A DNA stretch of 64,000 nt from positions 4,960,001 through 5,024,000 of the forward strand of contig OY720101.1 in assembly GCA_963082875.1 (NCBI GenBank). The letters are read 5' to 3'. Under the pieces are notes generated by a model. The model worked only from the letters and a program-made list of their open reading frames with translations, was not told the DNA's origin and did no database searches. This document shows, piece after piece, positions 35,001 through 47,900 of the stretch; position 1 is the first letter of the stretch, and every line of letters begins with the position of its first letter. The DNA is from Corella eumyota (lineage: Eukaryota > Chordata > Ascidiacea > Phlebobranchia > Corellidae). The position numbers and the translations under genes were made by a program.

Positions 35001-38000
35001 TAATGACTTAATTTGACCAATAAAAACACGTTTTAGTATAGGTACAGCGTGAGAAAAATCTGTAATGTTTTATTTAATTTAATTTGCGTTAATTAGATGA
35101 TTGTAAAGTGTTTAAATACAAGTTTGGTTAAACGTTTAAAAATTAGATTACGTATACAGTTTAATAATTAATAATAAAATAAAAAATAATTTTAATATAA
35201 ATTTTAATAAAAATTTTCGATATACCAGTTTTGATATTAATTAATAAAAAACTAAATATATAAATAAAAAAAATAAAAAAGAATATCCTAAAAATTTACT
35301 TAGATCCAATCAGTCAGTATAGTATATATACTTAACCGATAAACTATGCCTGCTATTTTGGTCAACATTTTAAAGGGATTTCGGCTTCAATGCTTTAAGT
35401 TCACGCCAGCCAAGTCAGGGCATTAACCCCAGGTTATACACAAATCTAACTTATTTCTATATATACCACTTGGCATGTTATAAAAGGTCGAATTCCTGAC
35501 TTTCAAAAGTGGGTAATTATGAGATTTTTGGGTACCGCTTTAAACCGTTATGGTTGGCTTACGATAATGCCCTACATTCTAAGGCAAAAATCTAGGTGAA
35601 GTTTTTGTTATGGGTAGGTTGGCAAAAAAAATAAATGCCTTTAAAAATTATATTTATTTTTTTATTTTTGTATTACGTTAGTTGGCTTACTACTAAAATT
35701 TAAAATGTGTTTAAAAAGTGTCAATAAGTTTTCTATCTTATTAAATACCTAAAAAATGACCAAATAAAAATAAGGTAAATTTATATCAAAAAATGATCAC
35801 ATTTCTATTACCTAATAAGGTTAATAAAAACCACATAAAATTATAATGAATGATGTAATATTAAATTGTATAAATCATTATGAACGGTCAGTCGTCTGCG
35901 AATTACAATCTGATTCATAATACGATGACGTCATATAACAATAGATATAAGTATAGTAATACTGATGATTTTAGGTATTAGTATGACGAAAATGACTGGA
36001 TTTTAAAACAAAAATTTTAATGGTGTTTTCAGAATTTTTAAATTTTTAAAACACTTTATTTTTTAAATTAATTTTTTAATGGGTTTTTTATGCGTTAATG
36101 TTTAGAAACTTATAAAACTCTACATTTTTTCGAAGAATTTTAACTTTTTTTTAATATATTTTGGGTTGGGATAAAATAATTTTAATTAAAACTTAACAAA
36201 ATCTAACTGCTTAACTAAATGTAAAACGCCTTGTAAAAAAAGCTGCGCGGGGAAGCTCTGCGCAGGTCCACTCTTACGCAATGCGCAATAGAGTGTTGCA
36301 CTTTGACTTTGTTTAAAAATTGGATTTTTTTTCATTGAATCATACCCAAACAGTGCGCAAATTGTAACCCATATATATCCAGCCTAACCCTCTACACCTT
36401 TGGGGTCATGGTCTGGTTATGGGTGACTGATTTCCTTATTTGTGTGAGTGCAAAACTTGTAACGAAATCCAAAAACTAGAAGTTTTCTACTGTTTTGGTT
36501 TGGTTTTTACGGTCGCACGAAGTTAACGTTTCGCGAAAAAAATTCATTTTACAACCCTTTAAAAACCTTAACAATTTCTTTAAGTTACTAATGGGCGCGT
36601 GAAGATTCCACAATTACGTTATAGGGTTGAAAACAAATTTTAATCTTTCTAAATAAGTTTTAACCAAAAATAATATCAAATTTACAACGACGCAAAATAC
36701 AATTTTTCTCAAATTCAGACAAACAAAAACAAAAAGTTAATTTGAGATACCTATTTGCTAACTAAATGCGATCGAATGTCAACAAAAACAAAAAGATTAT
36801 CCTTGCGATTTTATGGAAGTTATTTAATATTTGTCTGTGAGGCGTCGGCAAATTTCAAAGTCGTTTTATAATATAAAAAGATAAAATTATTGTTTTGAAG
36901 TCGCGTGAACATGACATGAAGTTTACTTTATAAGTTTTATTATTTCTTTGATGTTCAATTTTAAAATATATATTTTTCTAAATATTGAATATTTTTGTAT
37001 TTCTTATTGACATAACAGTGCCCAAAATAAACTATTAATAATATGAAAATATTAACATATTTAAAAAATAGATATATATTTAAGTATTTAAAGTATTAAA
37101 ATTTTAACTTACCATATTAGTTTAGGATGTTCTACATAATATTGAACTTGAAATTGAAGAGTAAATACAGATGTTGGTTGAACGCTAAGATCACTTCCCT
37201 GTAAAAAAATAAATTAAAATTTAATATTTTCGAAACAATTAAAAAAATGTTAAATAAATGCAAAAAATTTTACAATAATAAAGTGTATTATTCATTTATT
37301 TTTATGCAATAAAAAAATTGTGTAAACATATTTTTAAAATTAAAAAAAATATTTAAAAGTTTAAAAAAATTTAAGATTTAGTTACTAGTTTAACAACATA
37401 TTTTCATATTATAAAACCCATTCCGTTCCGAGTTTTACAATATCAGGACGGTACAAAAAATATATATTATAGCCCACGGCGCTGTAGTAGAAACGTGTAT
37501 ACACACTATTAGCGACTCCGTATATACAAAATATTTGCACATAACTATAACCCTATCGTCTACAATCGCCTTAAAATTGGTCACGTGACCACGAAAATAA
37601 TACCTCGTTGTTGAAAAGACGTTAGAGGTTGTCTGTAGTAAGTTTGTTTATTTAACATATATACACATGGGGTTTTTTGTTTATTTGATTTAGAATATCG
37701 GAGGTGGATTTAATCTAGTTTGGTTACTACTAAAAAGAAATGCCAAGTTGATTAAGAGAAATTGCTTATTAACAAAGTCCAAAAACGCAAAGTTGAAAGA
37801 AGTAAATAAACAGTTTAAAAATACACGCTTTTATAAGCATATCTTAAACACGGTTAACTATCTAGCGAGAAAGATAGAATCCTAAAATGCAGCCTTATTC
37901 TGCAAAATCACAAAATTTGATCACTGCCCACGTGACTACATTACTTTGTACCACTTCATCTTCTATTTAAAAGTCGGCCTATCCACAACACAGGCCAAGT

Positions 38001-41000
38001 TAAGCACTACAATTACAATCAAACCAATTTCGAAGCTATTACTTAAGCGCAGTTTTCGGCGTAAAGTTCGATTGAAAATTTATTTTAAATGCCGGCCTGC
38101 AGGATTGCATAATATAATCAAAAACACTGATGATTAGTTAAAAATATTGCGGGCAAAAAAGTGTTAAAATTGCTGGTTTAATAAACGCAATTATTTAATA
38201 GTTAGCTATTTTTCCAAAGCATTAACATTTTTTATTCCTATTTATAGCGAAATTAGTATAGCGAAATTAGTAAAGCGATCCAAAAAATATGTCAATTTGT
38301 GGTTTCATAATCTTGATATTAACATTTTCAGAAATTCGATTTTGTATATTTATACCAAGATTGCATCTTCAGATTTAATCTATACATGACAAGATTGTCA
38401 AATTTCAATAAACATTTAGAAAAAAAAGTGGCATTATAAACTTTGGTAAGCGAATACCCGTTAAAGTCTGCAAATCTAAATATCATATAAAAAGTTTTGT
38501 TTTAAATTAAAGTAATCTTATATGGATATGTTATAAATCCCTTTATAATTGCCAGGTGTAGGAAATTACCGTTTGAGATTACTGTAGAATATATCTCTCG
38601 CTTTGTCACGGTATATATTGGTTTATTGTGTATTAAATTGGATGTAATAGTGTATAAAACGACGATAACGTTAGCTTAAATGCGATCTAAATTCGTCGAG
38701 CAATAACGGTCTGGAGCCCTCGAATTTACGGCAAAACCACACAATACAAACCCTCGCGCGAACACCAGTCATTTAATCGGGCTCCACCTGCGTAACAACA
38801 CCCCTATTATGACGTCACAATAAAAAAACTTCATTGCAAATCGAAACCGGTACTTGGCGCAGTGGAAAAATGGTATTTTTGCTCAAAAATCGCTGCTAAA
38901 CAACTCGGACAATAGAGTGGTGCGTAGCCGCTAATTAAAGACAAATAGAGCACACAAACAAGTCCTTGAGTATTAATTGCATTAACAATAAACACCTTTG
39001 ACAATTAGCACGCAGTAATTAAATGGGTTTATTTGATAACATAGAGGTAGTGGGAAAAAATATCAGACAACGGCCAAAGCAAAAAAAATAGAAATTTAAA
39101 CCAAAAATTATTAAATATATACTTGATAATATTTTGTTATTAGTTGGGGATTAATAATTTTGTAATACCGATTAAAAATAGATTAAAAAATGTATATAAA
39201 TAAAAAAGAACAAAAACCACATCCTATATACTTCCTTTAAGGAAACAAACCGTGTTTAATAACAAACTTTTAAATAAATTTACGTAACGTAAAATATATT
39301 TATATGAGAGTTTTTTCAACTTATAAAAACAAACGCCAATATTCCGACTGTAAATACTAAATATTTTTAAAATCGATTTCAATTAGTTTAAATAAAAATA
39401 AATAAATTTAAATTTTGTAAAATTTATAACAAAAATACCTATGTTTATGCAACGTATATTCATAGGGCAATTCGGTTTTTAAATAATACAAAATCCTTAA
39501 CAAAATAGGTTGTTCAAATTTAAACGTTGTTCAAAGAGCTTTTTGAGTAGGATGAAAGTGCCCTGTTTTTAAGTTAAGTGAAACAAAGCAACAGTTACAC
39601 TTAAACTTCAGAGAATATATATTTTAACATATCTATATATTTAAGTGTTGTGTGTAAAGGCCTAAACACTTCGTACGCAAAGAAAAAAACATAAAATTAA
39701 TTTTTTAATTTTTTTTTTTTTTAACCCAATCTTAAATGTAAACTTCTTAACTGTAAAATTTTCTACTTTTAAAATATTTGATTTTAACATTCCGTAATAA
39801 AAAATTTGCTACAAGATGACCTATAAATTCTTACAAAATAGATATCTTGCTTATCAGGCATAGGCCAGCTTTTTTTGTTTGAACAGTTAACTGGCCAAAG
39901 TAAACAACGTTTTAACGTGATGACCGGACACAAAAAAGGTTTTTAGAAGGAATGCGTTGTGTTTTATATCACACAGGTGCATATAACAAAACGTCTATTC
40001 CTTAGGAATGCTAATAAAATACTACATTTTACAGAGCTATAGACCATATAAAAACACAACAAAATTTACACATTAGGAAAATGAGTTGACTACGGAACAA
40101 AGTTGATGTCAACAGGGTAATACTAATTAGGTTGGGTAAATACACCACTAATTATATTAGTTTGTTGTTTTTATTTATTTGTTATTAATTATTAACTCAC
40201 CCTTCGTTTAAGGTCCTTTCCCCATTCCTTTGGCGCGTATTTTGATAAACGTTGTCGCAAATCAAGAAATCTATGTTCTTTTTCTGTATAGAAATGACAA
40301 AAATAATAAAAAATGCAACATTTATTAAAATTATTTACATAAAACACAGGAATATATATTTTACCAATAAAAGTTGTCAGTCCGAAGAATTTGCTTTCTT
40401 TAATCTGGTGCATGCTGCATATCTGCTCGAACACTTCTTTAACGAGGGCTTTGGCCTGTTATAAAAATAAGTATATAAACACATGCTGGCAAGCTATTAG
40501 ATTAGCTATTTTAAGTATGCAAATACCAGTAAAACGCAACCCTTTCTTAAAGCCTTGTGAATAAGGCCAAATTATACTGACTTGTGGTTCTTCAATAAAA
40601 TGTAGTTTAGTTTATAGGGACAAAGGATCAATTTAAAGTACCTTTTTAAACACATTGAATAGGCTTAATACACAAACAAAACTTACCTCAAAAACTAAGA
40701 GCACTGAATCGCCTGTAAGAAGGTGAACACGGACGGGTTTCTTGCCGGAATTCGACTTCATTTTCGCGGCGGCAATTATCGCTTCAAGCCCGATGTTCGA
40801 GCTCGACCTAATTGAGTCGTACAAGCTATCCCTTACAAACGATGTATTGTAATCCCCGTTGTGCTGTTGACAAGTCAAAGCTTTTCTACAAACAATGGCC
40901 GATCGGTCATCCGTAAACGCTGTGCTTGTAGAACCAGCCAATTGATCGTCGTCGTTAGCTGTTGTGCGATCAAGTTGTGTTACGTCTTTGTTATTAATGC

Positions 41001-43277
41001 TCGACAATACAGACTTTGGTAATTTAGAAATATCTTCTGTATTCAAACTAGACTCCGTACTACTACGACTACTATCGGGTTGTTGTTTTTTAACGTTTTT
41101 ACGTTGGTAGGGAGGCGTGTTAAGCGCGCTCAAAGAGTAGGAATTTCGGCCTAAACACTGCCTTAAATCCGCACTTATTTTGCCTTGGTTAAAATCCGAT
41201 TTTTGCTTCTTTTTGTATGGTGCCAAGCAACGAATTGGTCCCTTATAGCTAAAAAATATTGAAAAAAATGTAAATTAAAAAGGGTTATACTAATATTGTT
41301 CATATTTAGTATTTAAGTACGCCATCTTTTACCTAGTCAAGTTACTATTACATATTTTTACTATCATTTGTCGTATAATCTTACTGCGAGAATTTTTAAA
41401 TATTTAAATAATAAAATATGTACATTTAATGCTCTATATAGAATTATACAGGCCTGCATAATAGCTTATAAGTGAAATAACTAATTTATTATAGACCCAT
41501 GAACTAGGCCTATCGCTTTCATTTACGCTAATCGAGAATGTTATTCTAGCGCATCTTTCAAACCTATTTTAACGCGTCTCTCGCTATGTAATTCAGAGCT
41601 CGATTTAACGCTGCACGCCCGACCGATTTTACTATCGTGCCTTTTTCTCTTTTTTTCGACTGTAAGAAAAAATGTTTTCTCTTTTACGAAAGACTTGATG
41701 TGAAAAGTCAAATTGGGAATGAAAATGAACTTTAAATATCAAATTAACTGATAAAAAAAAATGCCATTCTATTTCACCTAAATCTGAAACATAATAAAAT
41801 AATATATAGACTACTGTTAAATTCCATTTTGTGTTTTCACTAAATTGCAGTTGCGAAATGAATAGCTGATGATTCATGTGAAAAAATGTGATATCATAAA
41901 TATGCGTGGGTTACGCTATATAAGTGTTTCGCGACGCTAAAATTTCATTGAATTCAAAAAATTTTGGATTACGATAAATGGGTAAATCTACAATATGGGT
42001 GTTATGACTTATCATAGATTGTTACATTTTGAAGAATATATTATGAAGTTTAAACTTTCAACTACGTTTTTGTCAAAAAACGTAAAACGCTAACAAATAA
42101 TCATTAATTAAATTTTAAAGTTTAATTTATCGTGAACAAAAATTTAATGAAGTTATTTTTGTTTTGCGAAAAAAAACTTAATTAAATTTTGACGCTTTAA
42201 TCAAACAAATAAAGTTAATAAGGTCAATTGCTTTTATTTGTGGTTCAATTGATTGCCCGCTTAACAGATTAACACGCTAATCTTTATCTGTTAAAATAAT
42301 AACTTTACAGTACACAAATAGAGGAAAAATTTCGCAAAACGTAAAAATACCGGCGTATTAATCTTAAAAACAAGATTTAAACTGAAATCTTTGCTTTGTT
42401 TATGTGATAGCAAATGCTAAATTTATTTTTAGAATTGGAATACTGTAATACGGATTAACTTAACTGTCATCGTTCATCATTTTGTAATTAGTTTTTCGCA
42501 TGCAAATTTATTATTGTCTATATCCAATGAAAATTCCTAAAAGCGTTTCACTTTTTTTAAATAACGTTAATGTTGCTTGCCTATTAGAAAATACTGTTTA
42601 TTAAAAGCACCTATTTCGCTTTTATTAAACTAATATTTGTATATACAAATATGCGGTGGCACTTCTGCCAATGTTGTAACTCTTTTGTTCAAATAAAAAA
42701 AAATGAGTTCGCTATTAAAATATTACTACGGGTACTTATTTTCTTTACTAGATTTTAAAACGGTACTTAACTTTAATTTACCTATAACATGACGTCATTT
42801 TATAGAGTCTAACAAAAAGCGTTACAAAAATACCTCACAAAAGGTCAATTGTTCGGTGAAAAGAATTTAAACAAACCCATTTTACAAATTCAATTTTAAA
42901 TAAAATATAAGTTTTTGAATCTCTGCTTTAAACAGTTACTACTAAACAATTACCAAACTTTAAACACAACTTTAAACCTACCATTTAGAGCACTTTGAAA
43001 ACATGTGGTCCGTCCCTTTTCTAATACGCACACTTTTAATACAGGAACATGTAAGGCAGCGTATTTCGTCAAACTTAGCCCTGGAGACTGGCTGTTCATT
43101 TGTTTCAGTTTTTTGCGACTGTTCTTCAACAATTTCATCGAGTTTCTCAATTAAAAAATCAGGTGTAAGTGTGTGTATCTTGAAGTCTTGGGACCTAGTT
43201 TTTCGTGTGTGTAATCTGGGTGGCTGAAATCCAAGATCCGGCGAAGATACACTTTTTGAACGAAGATTTTTCCACAT
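26078..43277 (-). CDS. FRMD6: FERM domain-containing protein 6 (willin)
   Basis: Fourteen coding exons: 43277-42982, 41248-40687, 40455-40365, 40283-40201, 37198-37113, 33741-33555, 33342-33187, 30152-30006, 29883-29730, 28231-28109, 27982-27860, 27766-27611, 27533-26987, 26909-26078. Phases fit throughout and give about 1180 residues, almost twice human FRMD6 (622). The FERM domain begins near residue 270 (VRVHLLTGDSVLLVFE), then FFGLT, SKYAPKEWGKD, FQVQYYVEHPKLI, LGTFDP..HHGHYFDPKDYAPSW, VHYYKLFK, FPWSKVGQLLFV, FEIYPEDQP and YYTG. A conserved KRQYRESYIS and SHGSSHTSGIE follow. The C terminus VIV fits a class II PDZ ligand, as does human FVV. Residues 1-270 are an added Ser-rich, Cys-containing extension. 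The family acts upstream of Hippo signalling at the cell cortex. Confidence 0.92.
30830..30995. repeat. Dispersed 166-bp repeat, copy 2 (inverted relative to copy 1)
   Basis: Near-identical to the reverse complement of 24320-24483, running from AATCTGGGTTTGGTGACC to TTATCAATGCGC and followed by an A-rich tract at 30996-31020. The high identity implies recent spread. Confidence 0.75.
31036..31115 (-). repeat. tRNA-like relic, possible SINE head
   Basis: On the minus strand there is an A-box-like TGGTTTAGTTTTCGG and a B-box-like GAGTTCAAATCCC about 40 nt later. CAATG and CATTG at the two ends could pair as an acceptor stem. The T stem pairs poorly, so it is not a functional tRNA. It sits directly beside repeat copy 2 and may be its head. 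Confidence 0.4.
33742..37112. other. FRMD6 intron 5
   Basis: About 3.4 kb, very AT-rich. One TGACGTCA at 35926-35933. Around 36241-36300 is an unusually GC-rich patch with a hairpin-like CACTCT...AGAGTG. The open frames at 34023, 34321 and 34695 have no splice or family support. Confidence 0.45.
37199..40200. other. FRMD6 intron 4
   Basis: About 3 kb. It holds one TGACGTCA (38810-38817) and, near 38711-38790, an inverted pair TGGAGCCC/GGGCTCCA in a less AT-rich island. No exon or repeat recognised. Confidence 0.45.
41249..42981. other. FRMD6 intron 1
   Basis: About 1.7 kb. One TGACGTCA at 42790-42797, near the first exon. A minus-strand frame at 41632-41877 is low complexity and unsupported. 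Nothing else seen. Confidence 0.45.
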
Positions 43278-44993
43278 TTTTGTAATTAAATTTCTTTTTT
43301 AACACTAATTTATACAATTGCTAAACATTTATTAAGATAATCAACAATAATAAATACCCTTTCAGTCACCTTATATTGACAGTTAAATATTATAGTCGTT
43401 GTCCATTACAGTCAGTACTGCAAAACGTTAGCCTAGTTCTGCAAAACGTTAGCCTAGTTCTGTTATAGTTGCCAAGTTTTTTTTGGAACTTTAACAAAGG
43501 CCTCGTGGCACCTTATTCTAGAACTGATATTTACTTTGATCTATCGGTTTAATTTCTTTCTTTTTTTGGCAGTGAGGAACTTTAAAATTTGAAGAGAAAC
43601 ACAAAAATCGCCTAATCTCACTCTAGTATAATGTAACGTCATAATACGTTATGTCAAACTTTTTCTAAATCAATTTTGCCGTTACTCTTTTTTTAAAGTA
43701 ACGATATATACTATTAAGATTAATCTTTTTACTAATATTTTTTGAAATTTTTAATTAGTCCTTTTAAATCAAAATATTCTATAACAATCGCTATATAAAC
43801 CATACAAAATATAAACGCACAGTAAATTTTACAATGTATTCAAAGATTGAAAGACTTCCTATTGTAAGATATTGTGACTGACGACTTAGCCTTGTTTATG
43901 ATGTATACCTAACCTAAAAGGCTACACTTTTCAACCCACGTAAAAAATATTTACGATAACGTCACAAATTTAAGAATAGGGCTAATATTGGGGTTTACAA
44001 TATTTTTTCAGTTCACGCTTACGGTATAAAGATACCTCAAGCTATACATATTAGCTTAAAACGAGTAAACACAGGTTTGAAGTGCAATAGTATTGCTTAT
44101 TTACAAGAATAGAGAATCCCACAAAATATCAATTTACTTCCGTTATTATTTTTTAAGCGACTTTTAAGGCAAGAACGTCTTTTCACCGTAGCTAGCTGCT
44201 GCATAAACTAACGCTGCTATCTATCGGCGAAATTAGTTTACAAATAACAAACTTATTTCTTAACCACTAATTCAATACTAAGTACATATTTAAATTCTGA
44301 TTTTTGTTTGTAGACAGCAACAACTTACGTACGTCTAATATTTATCAATATAAATATATCCACATTTACACGAAACAGCTTAACCCAGATTGCTGAAGTT
44401 TTAACTGTTCTTGCATAGAAGTCTCAATATAACAACGTTTTATATTAACAGAATAAATTTGCTTAAAAAAGTAAATAGAACCAATTTTAATTTTAACTAA
44501 ATGACATTCCTAGTTTTAGTGACATCCGAATCAAATTCTTTCTCTGTCTTTTAAGTAAATAAAGGTTGCACGTTTGTTAAAGGCACTCCTCTTACTAAAT
44601 AAACTTTCTCCGACGACAAAGTTTTTGCGGTGTCGTTAAACTGAATAACTTTTTTATAAACTAAGCTCTAGTTAAGCGCAAGTTGAATAGATTTATTTTG
44701 ACTAAACAAAAAGCGCGCGACCGAGCGTCTTTTCACATTTTCGTTTTCACAACGATTAAATTTCTATTTTCTAATTAAATTTTGATATATTTGAAAAATG
44801 TTTGCAATTTGTTTTTTACACATTAAAACATATAATTTTGCCATTTCTAATAAAAATATATTTTAATGAGCTGTTATTTCATTTAATGAATACAAGGGTT
44901 TTATATTTTTAGTGATTTTTTTTGCTTATACACACCAAAATAATAAAGAAGTAGAGTTTATTGGAAATCTAAACAATTGTTCACAATACCCAT
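43278..44993. other. Region between FRMD6 start and BMS1 end
   Basis: About 1.7 kb upstream of FRMD6, presumably its promoter. A perfect 21-bp tandem duplication (unit GCAAAACGTTAGCCTAGTTCT, two copies at 43420-43461) is the only clear structure. BMS1 3' sequence occupies the right end. Confidence 0.45.
43420..43461. repeat. 21-bp perfect tandem duplication
   Basis: Two identical 21-bp units head to tail, about 145 bp upstream of the FRMD6 start codon. Each contains AACGTT. It could double a regulatory site, but that is inference. Confidence 0.8.
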
Positions 44994-47900
44994 CTAATCA
45001 TCAGCATTACTCTTTTTATGTTTTTCTGATTTGGACAAGGCTTTATAAATCTTTTTCTTAGCTTCTTTGTTTCTAAATCGGTTTTTAATTTCCTCTTTTG
45101 CTAACATTTTCTTGTGGAATGCAAGCTTTTCTTTGCGATCTTCTTTTTTGCGACGCTTTTTGTCTTTGTCCAGGGTATGTAATGCATCCAATAATGCTGC
45201 CATCTAATAAAAATATATTTAGTTTTTTAGAATAAATAAACTTTGGAGTTTTAAAATTTTTTAAGAAGATTTATTCAATATTTACCTGTCTTTCTTTTGG
45301 TTCCCTAATTACAGCAGTTTTAACAAGTTTTTCTTTTTTGCTTAATTTTTTAGCTCGTTGATTCTTTGGCTTGGATTTAAATGGAAGACTCTTTTGTAAA
45401 GTGGATGGGATCTTTACACTGTTGAACAACCTACCTTCTGGTCTTTTAATGGGCTAAAAAAAGAAACAAAATTGATTTTTGTCCAGAAATGAAACACAAA
45501 AAATGCTTTTTAACTGCATGATAAAAATTACTATTACCTTATAAAGTGAGTCTTCATTAACAGTTGGTTTCGAACCTTGTTCATATCTCAGTTGTCCAAC
45601 AGTTTTCATGGCAGACCATGTGTCCTTGTTGCTTAGCAACAGATTGCTAACCACCACATACATGCGCGGTACCTAAATTTTATTTTATAATAAAATATTA
45701 AAAGACCAAAAAAATAAATTACCAAAAAATATAAAATCTTACTTGAACTGGGTACCAGGTTCGACAAAACACAATGTCGCTCATTATCACTTTATCTTCA
45801 AACATAGCCCGAAAACTTCCTGGGGGCCCTAAGTTACCCTTTTTATTATTCGTACCCCCGACAGCTTTCTTAACATGACCCCTTATGCCACTCACAGTCC
45901 TAATAGCTGCTCCCTCAAATTTAGCAACCTCTAATTGGCTGTTAAACATGCCCTGCAATAAAATGTAATGTATTGTTGTGAGTTAAATAATATTTAAATC
46001 TAAAAAATAAAACTTGTATAAAATAAATCTTACCTTAATAAAACAAGTGTTCTTGTATATTTTGTATGGATAACCAACCAACTTTAACTTTTTAACAAGT
46101 TGAGTACTTGCATCAGATTCAAGTATGGTTCCTGTTGCTGCTATCCTAAAATCAGGTGTTGAACCACTGATAGATTGAACACCTAGAAACCCTGTAGCCT
46201 AAGAAAAAAAAACTAGTCATATAAACCTCAAAAATAGTATCAAGAATTTAAACTTACAAACAAATATTTAAAAAAATATACTTTTGTAAAAAATAAATTT
46301 TAAATACATTTTATACTAAAACATTTAAGTTTAACATTAACAAACCTGTGGGGTGATAGGCCCCCAAAACAGAGCACAACAATGCATGTGTTGGGGGGTG
46401 TACTTAACCATTCTTTGTCTTAGGTTATGGTCTTCCATGTAGTACATGGGTAACGTTTGAAACCTTCTCCATCCCACGGAAACTATAAGAGGATCTCTGG
46501 TCTGTATTCAATAAACATTTAGTTATGTTTTATACCATATTCGGCACAGCATATACATTCATCAAAAACCCAAAAAATGCAACAAAACTATAAACTATAG
46601 CTTTTTAGATTGGTGTTGATTAAAAGAAATATGTTTTTGTGTACTTTAATTTAAAAAGAACTAATACAATTGTAAAATAGAATTTTAAAGACAAGAATTT
46701 TTTTAAATTGTCTTTAATATTTTACCTTAAGAATCCTTTTATACCAGCGATGTCTTTTTACCCTCGTTCTAAGATACCCCATTGTTTTCTCTGCTGCTAA
46801 TAACCCCCCTAATATTAGGGGGTAGTTAGGGTCAAAGTTTTTAACAAATTCGCAAGGAACTTCTTTTAGCTCGAGCCTCACATACAAGCCCGGTCTAAAA
46901 AGTTAAAAAAATAAGTAAATTAAATTTTATTCATTTTAACTGATTTAAATTGCAATTTAATTTTCTAAAAAAAATTTAGTAGAAATTACCTAAATCCCTC
47001 ATAATTAATTCGTTCATTGTCATCCATGTTAGCAAACTCCTCTCTGTTTAGTTTGGCTTGTTCATCTAATTCTCTTTTCACATCATCAAACAATGTAGTC
47101 TCTCCCTGTAAGTTTTATTTAAATTATTTATCTTGTTAAAAAAGTGCTATTCAGAATGAGTTTAAATAAAAACGATTTAAGAATTCTATTTATTTTTTAT
47201 ATGCAAACCTTTGCTAAATTTCCAGATGATTTTTCAATGTCATAATTTCGATCAAATGCTGCTTTTAATTTCTCTTTTCTTTCTCTTCTTTTTTCTTTCA
47301 ATCTTGCTTCTCTATCTTTTTTAGACTAAACAAAAAAATGATAAAAATTAAATAAAAATACCTATAAAATGCTAATAATGTTAAACTAAAATTTTACAAA
47401 CCTCCCCACCAACATTGGCAACTTCATCTTTATCGTTGCCCTTTTCCCCTGTTTCTCTCACTTCACCAAAACTCTCTCCTGTTTCAAGATCTTCAAAATC
47501 ACCATAAATTTCATCATCCTTAAAAGGTATTCCAAATTAAGAGACACAAATTTAACATATATTATAAGACATAATTATTGCGAACTGTAAAGATTAAGTT
47601 AACTTATTTTTTTCCTTTTTGATTACCTGATCTAATAAAGTTTTAGCGTCTTCCCCCTCTTGCCATTTTCCTGTTACAAAACAATCAGAAATAGTCTCCC
47701 TTAACTCCTGAACTTTCAACCAATCACGAATGTTCTTAATGATAGATCTTGTGCAGTCAACACTATCGCGACTATTTCTATAAAAAATATTAGGAATAAT
47801 TTTTATAAAAAAAAAACGTTTTAAGATAAAATAATTTTTTTTCTTACTTGTCCATGTTTGCTTTTCTAGTAACTTTAAACAATCCTCCAGCAATATTTTC

